A program made the position numbers and the translations under genes. From assembly GCF_030694575.1 (NCBI RefSeq), contig NZ_JAUYUS010000037.1:1-39585 (forward strand): 39,585 nt of DNA, in the 5' to 3' direction. The stretch's first letter is position 1, and each line of letters begins with the position of its first letter. Shown piece after piece: positions 8,455 through 16,328 of the stretch. The stretch comes from Parvibaculum sp. Its GTDB lineage: Bacteria; Pseudomonadota; Alphaproteobacteria; Parvibaculales; Parvibaculaceae. The notes under the pieces were generated by a model. That model searched no databases. It saw only the letters and a program-made list of their open reading frames with translations, and was not told where the DNA came from.

Positions 8455-8871
8455 ATGACCATCAAATCGCTGCTGGTGGCAGGTATTGCAATGGTGAGCC
8501 TGGTTTCTGGCGCTGCCTTTGCGGATGTCTATATGACCGGCGAAGAGGTCGCGAAGCTCGTTGCCGGCAAGACGATCGAAGGCCAGTACCGCGAATGCGG
8601 CGCCGGCAAAAACGATTTCCGCGAGTTTTACGACGAGAGCGGCCAGATTCGCGGTGCGGAGCGCGCCTGCAGCATGGCCGGAAGCTGGTCGAAGTACCAG
8701 GGACAGTGGGAGATCAAGGACGGCAAGTTCTGCGTCCTGCTGGGCTCGGACCGCCCGAGCGGATGCTTCGACTACAATGTCGACAAGGACGGAGTGCTGA
8801 CGCGGTACGACGCAAAGGGCGTCGCGAATGTGAGGTTCACCATCTACGACGGAAACCCGGACCACCTTTGA
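8455..8871 (+). CDS. small secreted protein, four cysteines, unknown function
   Basis: A 138-residue exported protein with signal peptide MTIKSLLVAGIAMVSLVSGA ending AFA, then DVYMTGEEVAKLVAGKTIEG. The start is set by an AGGGAGACAGGAA ribosome site directly upstream. Four Cys (RECG, RACS, KFCV, SGCF) and a Trp/Gly pattern (AGSWSKYQGQWEIKDGKFC) suggest a small disulfide-stabilised beta protein in the periplasm. The pattern resembles short alphaproteobacterial secreted proteins in which a 'G-x-W-x-v-x-g-x-l-C' strand repeats, but I do not recognise the family. It stands alone between the radical SAM gene and a terminator, behind the FNR-like box. Confidence 0.8.
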   Translation: MTIKSLLVAGIAMVSLVSGAAFADVYMTGEEVAKLVAGKTIEGQYRECGAGKNDFREFYDESGQIRGAERACSMAGSWSKYQGQWEIKDGKFCVLLGSDRPSGCFDYNVDKDGVLTRYDAKGVANVRFTIYDGNPDHL

Positions 8872-8884
8872 GTTTCCGGTAGAG

Positions 8885-8933
8885 TTGCGCGGTTGGCCCC
8901 TCCCCCTTGCCCCACAAGTAGCCAACCGCGCAA
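8885..8933. terminator. long-stem hairpin between convergent genes
   Basis: TTGCGCGGTTGGC (8885-8897) pairs perfectly with GCCAACCGCGCAA (8921-8933): 13 pairs around a 23-base C-rich loop, followed by TTTCTTC. It lies between the convergent secreted-protein gene and lrgB and probably ends both transcripts. The T tract is imperfect. Confidence 0.65.
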
Positions 8934-8955
8934 TTTCTTCATCGGGCGTGTGCGA

Positions 8956-9681
8956 TCAGCTCGCGAAAAGAAGCCAGAGTGCGGGCAGAAGAAGCGCCGT
9001 CACGATGCCGTTCAGTGCCATGGCGACGCCCGAGAACGTGCCCGTCACTTCGCCCTCCTGAAAAGCGCGCGCCGTGCCGATGCCGTGCGCGGCGATTCCC
9101 ATTGCGAAACCGCGGGCGCGGGGATCGCGGATGCGGAGCATGTTGAAGAACGCCGCGCCGAAGACTGCACCGATGACGCCGGTGATGATGACGAATGCCG
9201 CGGTGAGCGAGGCATAGCCGCCGATCTCCTCCGCGATCCCCATGGCGATCGGTGTCGTCACGGATTTCGGCGCCAGCGAGCGCACCGTTTCCATGCTCGC
9301 GCCCATCGCGTCGCCAATGAGGACGGCAGAGAGCACGGCGACCGCCGATCCCACGACAAGCGAAACGGCCATCGGAACCAGCGCCGAACGGACGCGCGCG
9401 AAGTTGCGATAGAGCGGCACCGCGAGCCCGACCGTTGCCGGGCCCAGAAGCCAGATGAGCGCCTGACCGCCACCCATATAGTCACCGACCCAGATATCCG
9501 CCGCAGAAAGCAGGGCGATGATCGGCGCCGATGCGAGAAGAACCGGATTGGCAAGCGGCGTTCCGCCAAGCGCGCGCTGGATGCGAAGCGCGAGGTAGTA
9601 GAAGAAGAGGGTCAGCAGAATCCAGAAACCGGCCTCGAAAACCCTGTCCCAGTATATGAGCTTGATGCCGATATCGCTCAT
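8956..9681 (-). CDS. lrgB: LrgB/CidB family membrane protein
   Basis: A 241-residue inner-membrane protein with about six hydrophobic segments. The late stretch AMGIAAHGIGTARAFQEGEVTGTFSGVAMALNGI is the LrgB hallmark (conserved A-H-x-x-G-T-A). In Gram-positives LrgAB and CidAB act in control of murein hydrolase activity, autolysis and pyruvate uptake; in plants the fused homologue is a glycolate/glycerate carrier. Its role in alphaproteobacteria is open. The ATG at 9681 overlaps the lrgA stop in ATGA, so translation is coupled. The upstream in-frame Met residues lie inside lrgA and were rejected. Confidence 0.9.
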   Translation of the reverse strand: MSDIGIKLIYWDRVFEAGFWILLTLFFYYLALRIQRALGGTPLANPVLLASAPIIALLSAADIWVGDYMGGGQALIWLLGPATVGLAVPLYRNFARVRSALVPMAVSLVVGSAVAVLSAVLIGDAMGASMETVRSLAPKSVTTPIAMGIAEEIGGYASLTAAFVIITGVIGAVFGAAFFNMLRIRDPRARGFAMGIAAHGIGTARAFQEGEVTGTFSGVAMALNGIVTALLLPALWLLFAS

Positions 9682-10058
9682 GCATCGCCGTCCTTGCCGC
9701 GCGTGAGGCGGGACGTCCATTGGAAGGCAAGCCCGGCCGCGAGCATTGCAAGGAAGGTGCTCGCGAAGAGCGCGACGAGGATCGGCCAGAGGTCGTCGGC
9801 GAGCAGCGCCGCATAGGCCATCACGCCGACGCCTGCGGGAATGTAGAAGAAATTGAGATGAGCGAGCAGGAAATCGCTTACATGTTTCAGGTCGGCGGGC
9901 ACACGGCGCAACGCGATGAGCCCGGCCAGCAGGATCAGAATGCCGATCACGGTGCCGGGCACCGGCAGCTTCAGCGCATAGGCGAAGAGCTTCCCCGCGA
10001 GATCGCAGGCGACGAGGACGGCAAAGGCGCAGAGGAGACGAAGCGGCGGGCGCGACAC
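9678..10058 (-). CDS. lrgA: LrgA/CidA family membrane protein
   Basis: A 126-residue holin-like membrane protein with four predicted hydrophobic helices and the family signature LPVPGTVIGILILLAGL near residue 30, followed by FIPAGVGVMAY in the form FYIPAGVGVM. It starts at GTG 10058, only three bases after the dCTP deaminase stop, and overlaps lrgB by four bases, so dcd-lrgA-lrgB form one leftward unit. LrgA is the partner of LrgB in export of murein hydrolase regulators or small carboxylates. No regulator of the LytSR or CidR type is seen in the window. Confidence 0.88.
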   Translation of the reverse strand: MSRPPLRLLCAFAVLVACDLAGKLFAYALKLPVPGTVIGILILLAGLIALRRVPADLKHVSDFLLAHLNFFYIPAGVGVMAYAALLADDLWPILVALFASTFLAMLAAGLAFQWTSRLTRGKDGDA

Positions 10059-10061
10059 TAT

Positions 10062-11219
10062 CTATTTCGCCCTGAAATGCTTCGAAAGCTTCAGGCCCTG
10101 ACGCTGGTAGTTGGAACCGAGGCCGGCGCCGTAGAGGACTGTCGGACGGTCGGTCAGGCGCTCCAGCACGAAGCGGCCGATGATCTGGCCGTGTTCGAGG
10201 ATGAAGGGGACTTCGTGGGAGCGGACCTCCAGCACGATGCGGCTGCCCGCCCCGCCCGCCTCGCGCGCGCCGAAGCCCGGATCGAAGAAGCCCGCGTAAT
10301 GCACACGGAATTCGCCTACCAGCGGGTTGTAGGGCACCATCTCGGCGGCATGCGTCGCCGGGATGTGCAACGCTTCGCGGGAGGCGAGAATATAGAATTC
10401 GTCCGGGTCCAGAATAAGTCCCTTGCCAGGGCGGACATGGACTGCGTCCCAGAAGTCGCGGACGTCATAGACGCCGACCTTGTCGATATCTATGACACCG
10501 GAGTGGCGCTTGGCGCGATAGCCGACGACCTCGTCTTCGGTCTCGGCGGAAAGATTGACCGTGAGTGCGATGCCGCCGTCGATATCCGCTTCGCCGTCGA
10601 CAAGCCTCAACTCCTCATGCAGGCGCTTCATCTCCGCATCGGAACTGACATGGGTGCCGCGGCGGAAGCGTATCTGGGCGAGGCGCGAACCGGGGCGGAC
10701 GAGGATCGGGAAGGTCCGCGGGCTGATCTCCAGGTAGAGATGGCCCTTGTAGCCCGCCGCCACCTGATCGAACTCGGCGCAGAAATCGGTGATGAGCCGC
10801 GTGAAGACGTCGAGGCGGCCGGTCGAGCTTTTCGGATTGGCCGACGCCGACGTCCGTTCGGACAATGCGAGGGCCTCCACGAGCGGCACGAGATAGACGC
10901 AACCGGTTTCGAGCACCGCGCCGTCGGTCAGGTCGATCCTGTGGAGCATCAGTTCCTCGACGCGCTCCATCACGCCATGCTCGGGGCCCGGCAGGAAGGA
11001 AGCGCGAAGGCGGTAGGCCGTGGTGCCGAGGCGCAGGTCGAGGCTCGCGGGCTGGATCTGGCCCGGATCGATCTCCAGGCCGCCCCAGATTTCCTTTTCG
11101 CGGATCAGCGCCTGGATGCCATGCGAGGGCAGGATGCCGGTCGCGTGCATCTGGCCGGGGCCGACGCGGCGCGGCTCGTCGCTGTGATTGGGAAAAAGAT
11201 CGTTCGCCGCCTTGGTCAT
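10062..11219 (-). CDS. dcd: dCTP deaminase, double-length alphaproteobacterial form
   Basis: A 385-residue enzyme expected to convert dCTP to dUTP for dTTP synthesis. At about twice the length of E. coli Dcd (193 residues), it contains two related halves. The first has the substrate-loop motif SSTGRLDVFTR and GHLYLEISPRTFPILVRPGSRLAQIRF. The second has HYAGFFDPGFG and GSRIVLEVRSHEVPFILEHGQIIGRFV. This matches the double-domain DCD family of alphaproteobacteria. The halves seem to have kept different parts of the active site (see findings). The start at 11219 has GGAAGG 8-13 bases upstream. It is divergent from metZ, which lies beyond the riboswitch. Confidence 0.9.
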   Translation of the reverse strand: MTKAANDLFPNHSDEPRRVGPGQMHATGILPSHGIQALIREKEIWGGLEIDPGQIQPASLDLRLGTTAYRLRASFLPGPEHGVMERVEELMLHRIDLTDGAVLETGCVYLVPLVEALALSERTSASANPKSSTGRLDVFTRLITDFCAEFDQVAAGYKGHLYLEISPRTFPILVRPGSRLAQIRFRRGTHVSSDAEMKRLHEELRLVDGEADIDGGIALTVNLSAETEDEVVGYRAKRHSGVIDIDKVGVYDVRDFWDAVHVRPGKGLILDPDEFYILASREALHIPATHAAEMVPYNPLVGEFRVHYAGFFDPGFGAREAGGAGSRIVLEVRSHEVPFILEHGQIIGRFVLERLTDRPTVLYGAGLGSNYQRQGLKLSKHFRAK

Positions 11220-11320
11220 GAAGTCTAGCCTTCCGGACGGAGCCTGCCGCCGCCTGCCGATCGCATGTCCTGTTTATAGTTGGCGCCACCGGGCGGGGAA
11301 AGGGGCGAGGCATGGTGGCC

Positions 11321-11349
11321 TTGACGAATGACCCCTCGCGCCCTTTAAT
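11321..11349 (+). promoter_or_regulatory. sigma-70 type promoter for metZ
   Basis: TTGACG (11321-11326), a 17-base spacer and TTTAAT (11344-11349) form a near-consensus housekeeping promoter. The predicted RNA start near 11356 falls immediately before the riboswitch aptamer. Confidence 0.75.
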
Positions 11350-11358
11350 GCGCGCGAA

Positions 11359-11415
11359 CTCGTGGTGATTTGAGCCGACCGGCTTGCGGCCACGTTAAAT
11401 AAATCGCTAAAAAGG
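11359..11415 (+). promoter_or_regulatory. SAM-II riboswitch aptamer
   Basis: S-adenosylmethionine-sensing RNA in the 5' leader of metZ. It matches the SAM-II (metA) consensus: the P1 stem CGTGG ... CCACG (11361-11365 with 11390-11394), the conserved TGATTTG at the start of the loop, GGCTTGC, then the 3' segment TAAATAAATCGCTAAAAAGG that folds back into the loop as a pseudoknot. This class is largely alphaproteobacterial and usually precedes metA, metX, metZ or metC. High SAM is expected to turn metZ off. Confidence 0.95.
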
Positions 11416-11427
11416 TCGGGACGCGAG

Positions 11428-11454
11428 CCCCGATCCGCCAGGTCGGGGTTTTTT
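11428..11454 (+). terminator. riboswitch-linked intrinsic terminator with competing antiterminator
   Basis: CCCCGATC (11428-11435) pairs with GGTCGGGG (11441-11448), an 8-pair stem with one G-T, around CGCCA and followed by six T. The same CCCGATC can instead pair with GGTCGGG at 11414-11420, which begins inside the 3' end of the aptamer. The two pairings exclude each other, as expected for transcriptional control of metZ. Confidence 0.75.
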
Positions 11455-11469
11455 ATTGGGGTGGCCCAG

Positions 11470-12660
11470 ATGAGCAAGACGACACGCGACGGCCGGAAGC
11501 TGCGGCCCCGGACAGAAGCCGTTCACGGCGGCACAAACCGCACGCCCTTCGGCGAGACGAGCGAGGCCATGTTCCTGACCTCCGGCTATGTCTACGAGTC
11601 GATGGAGGCCGCCGAGCGCCGCTTCAAGAACGAGGAGCCGGGCTTCGTCTATAGCCGCTTCTCCAACCCGACGGTGCGGAGCTTCGAGGAGCGGATGACC
11701 GAGCTCGAAGGCGCGGAAGACGCACGCGCGACCGCGACCGGCATGGCCGCCGTCACCTCCGCGATGCTCTGTTACCTCAAGGCGGGGGATCACGTTCTTT
11801 CCTCCCGCGCGCTTTTCGGTTCGTGCCGCTACATCGTGGAAGATCTGCTGCCGCGTTTCGGCGTGACCTCGACGCTGGTCGACGGGCGCGATCTCGACGC
11901 ATGGAAGAACGCCGTGCAGCCGAATACCAAGGTGTTCTTCCTCGAAACGCCCTCGAACCCGACGCTCGAGATCATCGACATCAAGGCGGTAGCGGAGATC
12001 GCCCATGCCGCCGGCGCGCTGCTCATGGTCGACAACGTCTTTGCGACGCCCGTCCTGCAGCGGCCGCTGGAACTCGGCGCCGATGTCGTCATCTATTCGG
12101 CGACCAAGCATATCGACGGTCAGGGCCGCTGCCTCGGCGGCATCGTGCTTGCGGGCCAGCAGTTCATCACCGACTACCTCGCGAATTTCCTGCGGCAGAC
12201 CGGACCGAGCCTCAGCCCCTTCAATGCCTGGGTGATGCTGAAGAGCCTCGAGACACTCGATCTTCGCGTCCGGGAGCATGCGCGGGGCGCCGAAGCCGTC
12301 GCCCGCTTTCTCGAAGGCCACAAGGGCATCGAGCGCGTCTTCTATCCGGGCCTGCCGAGCCACCCGCAGCACAACCTCGCCATGAGCCAGATGGATGCCG
12401 GCGGCAATATGGTCGCCTTCGAGGTGAAGGGCGGCAAGGCGGGTGCCTTCCGCTTCGCCAATGCGCTTCAAGTCATCAAGATTTCCAACAACCTGGGCGA
12501 TGCCAAGAGCCTCATTACGCACCCGGCAACGACCACCCATCAGCGGCTCACGCCGGAAGCGCGGGCGGAACTCGGGATCGGGGAGGGCCTTGTCCGGCTC
12601 TCGGTCGGGCTGGAGGATTCGGGCGACCTGATCGAGGATATGGAGCGGGCGCTGGCCTGA
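11470..12660 (+). CDS. metZ: O-succinylhomoserine sulfhydrylase
   Basis: A 396-residue PLP enzyme of the Cys/Met metabolism family that makes homocysteine from O-succinylhomoserine (or the acetyl ester) and sulfide. Family landmarks: YSRFSNPTV at 61-69, the substrate/PLP stretch VFFLETPSNPTLE, VDNVFATP with the PLP-binding Asp, and the Schiff-base Lys213 in SATKHIDGQGRCLGG. The GRCLGG form is typical of MetZ, whereas cystathionine synthases have a different context. The ATG at 11470 was preferred because GGGGTGG sits at the right distance; a GTG at 11461 would add three residues. It is controlled by the upstream SAM-II riboswitch. apaG follows in the same direction. Confidence 0.95.
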   Translation: MSKTTRDGRKLRPRTEAVHGGTNRTPFGETSEAMFLTSGYVYESMEAAERRFKNEEPGFVYSRFSNPTVRSFEERMTELEGAEDARATATGMAAVTSAMLCYLKAGDHVLSSRALFGSCRYIVEDLLPRFGVTSTLVDGRDLDAWKNAVQPNTKVFFLETPSNPTLEIIDIKAVAEIAHAAGALLMVDNVFATPVLQRPLELGADVVIYSATKHIDGQGRCLGGIVLAGQQFITDYLANFLRQTGPSLSPFNAWVMLKSLETLDLRVREHARGAEAVARFLEGHKGIERVFYPGLPSHPQHNLAMSQMDAGGNMVAFEVKGGKAGAFRFANALQVIKISNNLGDAKSLITHPATTTHQRLTPEARAELGIGEGLVRLSVGLEDSGDLIEDMERALA

Positions 12661-12691
12661 CAGAGCCGTATCGCCCTAAAAATGCCGTCTG

Positions 12692-12706
12692 TTAAGAGGA
12701 AGTTAG
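12692..12706 (+). promoter_or_regulatory. near-consensus CtrA site
   Basis: TTAA-GAGGAAG-TTAG differs by one base from the CtrA full site TTAA-N7-TTAA, 144 bases before apaG. Such matches also arise by chance, so this is weak. Confidence 0.25.
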
Positions 12707-12849
12707 AGGGTCCCCGCTAGGGTGTTAATCCTGCGGGGGGAGGTTTGCGCGGCACTTGCCGGCGGCCTCATGCGGCACATATCCCTCGCAGGGTCGCAAC
12801 CAGAAGGTACGGCCCCGCACAACCCGACGCTTTCGCGCAAGGATCGCCG

Positions 12850-13242
12850 ATGTATAGCGCCATGACCCGTTCGATAAATATTCTTGTCGAGCCGACTTAT
12901 CTCGAGGATCAGTCGGAGCCCGACCAGGATTATTATGTCTGGGCCTATCATGTGACGATCGAGAACAAGGGCCCGGAAACGGTTCGCCTGCGCGCGCGCT
13001 ACTGGAAGATCACCGATGCGACCGGCCATGTGCATGAGGTGCGCGGCCCCGGCGTCGTCGGCGAGCAGCCGCTGCTGCGCCCCGGAGACAAATTCGAATA
13101 CACAAGCGGTACGCCGCTCGGCGCACCGTCCGGCATCATGTTCGGCAATTACGAGATGGAGACGGAAGAGGGCGAGAAGTTCGAGGTCGATATTCCGGCT
13201 TTCTCGCTCGACAGCCCTTATGCCAAGCGGATGCTGCACTAA
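12850..13242 (+). CDS. apaG: ApaG protein (Co2+/Mg2+ efflux-associated)
   Basis: A 130-residue single-domain protein with the fibronectin type III-like ApaG fold. Typical stretches are [25 protein letters not shown], the turn [32 protein letters not shown] and [22 protein letters not shown]. In enterobacteria ApaG is linked to cobalt resistance and low magnesium efflux; the molecular role is still unclear. The start at 12850 is set by AAGGA 6-10 bases before the ATG and by the usual family length. The 190 bases before it contain an imperfect hairpin (CCCCGC at 12712 with GCGGGG at 12733) and the possible CtrA site. Adjacency to metZ is common in alphaproteobacteria. Confidence 0.95.
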   Translation: MYSAMTRSINILVEPTYLEDQSEPDQDYYVWAYHVTIENKGPETVRLRARYWKITDATGHVHEVRGPGVVGEQPLLRPGDKFEYTSGTPLGAPSGIMFGNYEMETEEGEKFEVDIPAFSLDSPYAKRMLH

Positions 13243-13344
13243 ATCAGGCACCCTTCCCCTCCTCGCTTCCCGCTTCCCGCCACGCTAGACTGACGCACAC
13301 AACCGCGTTCCCTCTACGCCTGCAGCCGGAAGCTCCATCATCCC

Positions 13345-14523
13345 ATGTCCGCACCGCAACGCTTCACGCCCCGCGAGATGATCGGGAAACTCGTCTCTTT
13401 CGATACGACGAGCCATCTCTCCAACCTCGCGCTCATCGAGTTCGTCGAGGCTTATCTCGCGAGCCACGGCGTGGCGTCCCGCCGGGTGATGAACGAGGAC
13501 GGAACGAAGGCCAATCTGTTTGCGACGCTCGGACCTGCGGACCAGCCAGGCGGCATCGTCCTTTCGGGGCATACGGATGTCGTGCCGGTCGAAGGGCAGG
13601 ACTGGTCGAGCGATCCCTTTTCCGTGGTCGAGCGCGAGGGAAAGTTGTTCGGACGCGGCACGAGCGACATGAAGAGCTTTATCGCCATTGCGCTCGCCTC
13701 CGTGCCGGAATTCCTGAAAGGGGGACCGCAGGTGCCGGTCCATTTCGCGCTTTCCTACGATGAGGAAGTAGGGTGTCTCGGCGTGCGGCCGATGATCGAC
13801 AGCATCATCCGCACCATGCCGAAACCGCAGGTGGTCATCGTCGGCGAGCCTTCATCCATGAAGGTCGTGAACGCGCACAAGGGCATCCAGTCCTACAACA
13901 CCAAGGTCACGGGTCTCGAATTCCATTCGAGCCAGACGCATCTCGGCGTGAGCGCCATCCAGTATGCGGCGGAGCTGATCTCCTTCCTGATGAAGCTCGC
14001 CGGCGAGATGCGCGAGCGCGGTGACGCTTCGGGGCGCTTCAGTCCGCCCTTCACGACGATCAGTGTTGGCCTCATAAAGGGAGGTACAGCCGTCAACATC
14101 ATTCCGAAGAGCTGTTCCTTCCTCTGGGAGTATCGCCCGCTGCCGGATGCCGATCCATCCGAGATCATCGCGCGGTTCAATGCCTTCGCGGAGGAGCAGG
14201 TGCTGCCGCGCATGCGCGCCGTCTTTCCGGGCGCACAGATCGAGACGGCAACGCGGGCGCAATCTCCAGGTCTCGGCGCACGGGACGGCGATCCCGGCGA
14301 GACGCTTGTGATGAAGCTCGCGCAGTGCAATTCGGCCGAGGCCGTCTCCTACAACACGGAAGCCGGGCTTTTTCAGCTTGCCGACATCCCGACCGTCGTC
14401 TGCGGTCCGGGGGATATCGCACAGGCGCACAAGCCGGACGAATTCGTGGAATTATCGCAGATCGCGGAATGCGAGCGCTTCATGAAGCGGCTGGCGGATT
14501 TTGTGTCAGGCCGACCGGTTTAG
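13345..14523 (+). CDS. argE: acetylornithine deacetylase
   Basis: A 392-residue zinc M20-family amidohydrolase that releases acetate from N-acetylornithine to give ornithine. Metal ligands and catalytic residues are visible: SGHTDVVP with His76 and Asp78, Asp108 in GRGTSDMK, and the catalytic Glu140-Glu141 in SYDEEVGCLG. A further Glu occurs in VGEPSSMK, and the C-terminal His in AHKPDEFVE. FHSSQTHLGVSAIQYAAELI begins the dimerisation domain. It is convergent with the argD-argF-hslO operon two kilobases away, so three arginine genes cluster here. The presence of argE implies the linear acetyl-removal route rather than argJ recycling alone. Confidence 0.93.
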   Translation: MSAPQRFTPREMIGKLVSFDTTSHLSNLALIEFVEAYLASHGVASRRVMNEDGTKANLFATLGPADQPGGIVLSGHTDVVPVEGQDWSSDPFSVVEREGKLFGRGTSDMKSFIAIALASVPEFLKGGPQVPVHFALSYDEEVGCLGVRPMIDSIIRTMPKPQVVIVGEPSSMKVVNAHKGIQSYNTKVTGLEFHSSQTHLGVSAIQYAAELISFLMKLAGEMRERGDASGRFSPPFTTISVGLIKGGTAVNIIPKSCSFLWEYRPLPDADPSEIIARFNAFAEEQVLPRMRAVFPGAQIETATRAQSPGLGARDGDPGETLVMKLAQCNSAEAVSYNTEAGLFQLADIPTVVCGPGDIAQAHKPDEFVELSQIAECERFMKRLADFVSGRPV

Positions 14524-14694
14524 TTCCGGAGCGCCGCGCATGTTGCGTGCGGCGTAAAGCGACCGCATGAAAGACAGAAGCTCCGGGGATTTTTCTCCGA
14601 CCGAAAGAATGGCCGGGTTTTGCGCAAGCTCGGCAATGTCGAACGGGAGATCCTCCCCGGCGGGATGGCCATGGGAGATTTTCCCAAATCCCAT
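14506..14694 (-). CDS. possible small protein, unknown
   Basis: A 62-codon frame that overlaps the argE stop by 18 bases, reading MGFGKISHGHPAGEDLPFDI onward. The composition is protein-like, and about two thirds of third positions are G or C, less than in neighbouring genes. No ribosome site, homologue or motif is evident. It fills the otherwise empty gap between argE and the lipoprotein gene and could be a gene remnant. Confidence 0.25.
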   Translation of the reverse strand: MGFGKISHGHPAGEDLPFDIAELAQNPAILSVGEKSPELLSFMRSLYAARNMRGAPELNRSA

Positions 14695-14720
14695 CGACCA
14701 GTTGGCAAAGCCGCGGCCTT

Positions 14721-15317
14721 CTAGCGCAGGACCGGGCCCATGCTGCGCTCTATCTCGGCGGTCAGCGCCGCGTCGAACTTCGCTGCCAGCGACTGCATCA
14801 GCGCGGCATAGGCGGCGTCGCGCTCATTGAGGCTTGCGCTTTCCAGGATCGTGCGCTCGGCATTTGCGTCCACATCCGCCGTCCACGAATTGAAGTCGCC
14901 GGCGTTCGGACCGGGCAGATCCACGGTCAGGCGTGCCTTGAGACGGGCCTTCAGACGTGTATCGAGCTGGTCGCCGAAAACGCCGGTGAGGCCGCCCTTC
15001 TTCTGCAGGGTCTCGGAAATCACCGTTCCGTCGAGAACGGTGAGCGTTGCCGTGCCCCGGTTGCCGGTGGTCACGAGGCGGGCCCGCGCCCAAGCCTGGG
15101 CAATGCTCGACGGCGAAACACGGTGCAGATGTTCGACATAGGGCTCCCGGCCGGAGGGCGTGAAGCGACTGTCGACGGACACGGAAGCAATATTCATGCG
15201 GATCGCGGGCCGCGCCTCAAAGGAAACGGACGATGGCGCTGCGGGAGCGGGCGGCTCCTTTGCGCAGGCTGCGGCCAGAAAGCCGAGGAAAACGACCGCG
15301 CCCAGACGGCGCAGCAT
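14721..15317 (-). CDS. hypothetical lipoprotein
   Basis: A 198-residue predicted lipoprotein: MLRRLGAVVFLGFLAAAC places the lipidated Cys at residue 18. The mature domain contains IRMNIASVSVDSRFTPSGREPYVEHLHRVSPSSIAQAWARARL, LTVLDGTVISETLQKKGGLTGVFGDQLDTRLKARLKARLTV and a helical C-terminus (AAYAALMQSLAAKFDAALTAEIERSM). This alternating beta-then-helix layout is like envelope lipoproteins that sit next to argF-hslO in alphaproteobacteria, function unknown. It is the last gene of the argD operon. A TTG at 15347 overlapping the hslO stop with AGAGGA upstream is an alternative start adding ten residues. Confidence 0.82.
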   Translation of the reverse strand: MLRRLGAVVFLGFLAAACAKEPPAPAAPSSVSFEARPAIRMNIASVSVDSRFTPSGREPYVEHLHRVSPSSIAQAWARARLVTTGNRGTATLTVLDGTVISETLQKKGGLTGVFGDQLDTRLKARLKARLTVDLPGPNAGDFNSWTADVDANAERTILESASLNERDAAYAALMQSLAAKFDAALTAEIERSMGPVLR

Positions 15318-15343
15318 GGAGAAGGCGCTTTTCTCGACCCGGG

Positions 15344-16303
15344 TCAATTCCGATCCTCTTTCAATTCGTCCGGTGCGAAGACATAGACTTCGCTGCAGAA
15401 CTCGCATGTAGCCGTAATTACACCATCCTGCACCATTTCGTCGATTTCGTGACCGTCGAAAGAGCGCAGGACGCTTTCCATCCGCTCACGTGAGCAATGG
15501 CAGGAGAATTCGACGGGGGCGGGTTCATAAGCGCGCACGCCGTCCTCGTGGAACAGCCGGAAGAGAAGCCGGTTCGGTTCGAGTGAGGGGTCCAGAAGTT
15601 CGTGGTCTTCGACCGTGTCGAGCAGTATCGAGGCGCGGTTCCAGTTTTCCTCTTCCTCCGTGACGGGGCGTTCTTCCTCGTCCTCCCGGTAGCCGGTCAG
15701 GCCGCCCTCGCGCGGGATATGCTGGATCATGATCGCGCCGGCACGCCAGTTCTTCTCCGGGCCCGATGCCTCGCGGTGATAGAAGGGCCCGGCCGCAATG
15801 CGGATGCGTGTCGCCACCTGTTCCGAACTCGCGAAATATTCGTGGGCGCTGTGGCTGAGGCCCTTCGGGTCGAGCGCGACGATACCCTGATAGCGCTCCA
15901 TATCGGCGCCCTGATCGATCGTCAGGGCCAGGTAGCCGTCGCCCATCAGATCAGCGGCGGTCGTCCGGCCATCCTTCAAAGCGTCCGCCAGCCGTTCCTC
16001 GTCCATCTGCGCATAGCCGCGCAGTTTGCCGGGCGATTCATAATCGGCCACCAGCAGGGAAACGGGGCCTTTGCTCTGCGTCTGGAGGATGAAGCGGCCG
16101 TTGAACTTGAGCGCCGAGCCGATCATCGCCGTCAGCGCCAGCGCCTCGCCGAGGAGCCGGGAAACCGGTTCGGGATAGGCGTGGGCCGTGAGCACCCGGT
16201 CGACCAGCGGACCGAGGCGCACAACGCGGCCGCGAATTCCCAGATCCTCGATCTGGAACGGCTGCACAAGGTCGTCGATACCGGTGCCTTCGATACTGCT
16301 CAC
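15344..16303 (-). CDS. hslO: Hsp33 redox-regulated chaperonin
   Basis: A 319-residue cytoplasmic holdase chaperone switched on by oxidation. The C-terminal zinc/redox site is intact: C-x-C in EFSCHCSRERM and C-x-x-C in ATCEFCSEVY. The chaperone domain shows the family stretches GLALTAMIGSALKFNGRFILQTQSKGPV and RGYAQMDEERL in near-standard form. The start is uncertain. The frame is open to 16387, inside argF, but the in-frame GTG at 16303 gives the usual family N-terminus (SSIEGTGIDDLVQPFQIEDL) and a 25-base gap after argF. It is co-transcribed with argD and argF, an arrangement conserved in alphaproteobacteria. Confidence 0.93.
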   Translation of the reverse strand: MSSIEGTGIDDLVQPFQIEDLGIRGRVVRLGPLVDRVLTAHAYPEPVSRLLGEALALTAMIGSALKFNGRFILQTQSKGPVSLLVADYESPGKLRGYAQMDEERLADALKDGRTTAADLMGDGYLALTIDQGADMERYQGIVALDPKGLSHSAHEYFASSEQVATRIRIAAGPFYHREASGPEKNWRAGAIMIQHIPREGGLTGYREDEEERPVTEEEENWNRASILLDTVEDHELLDPSLEPNRLLFRLFHEDGVRAYEPAPVEFSCHCSRERMESVLRSFDGHEIDEMVQDGVITATCEFCSEVYVFAPDELKEDRN

Positions 16304-16328
16304 TGACTGAATCCGATCTTCGGACGGA

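Noticed and set aside
8956-10058. Link between lrgAB and the lysozyme fusion as one lysis system
   Set aside because: They lie 26 kb apart with no shared regulatory motif visible. The idea rests only on both touching murein, so it was not promoted to a finding.
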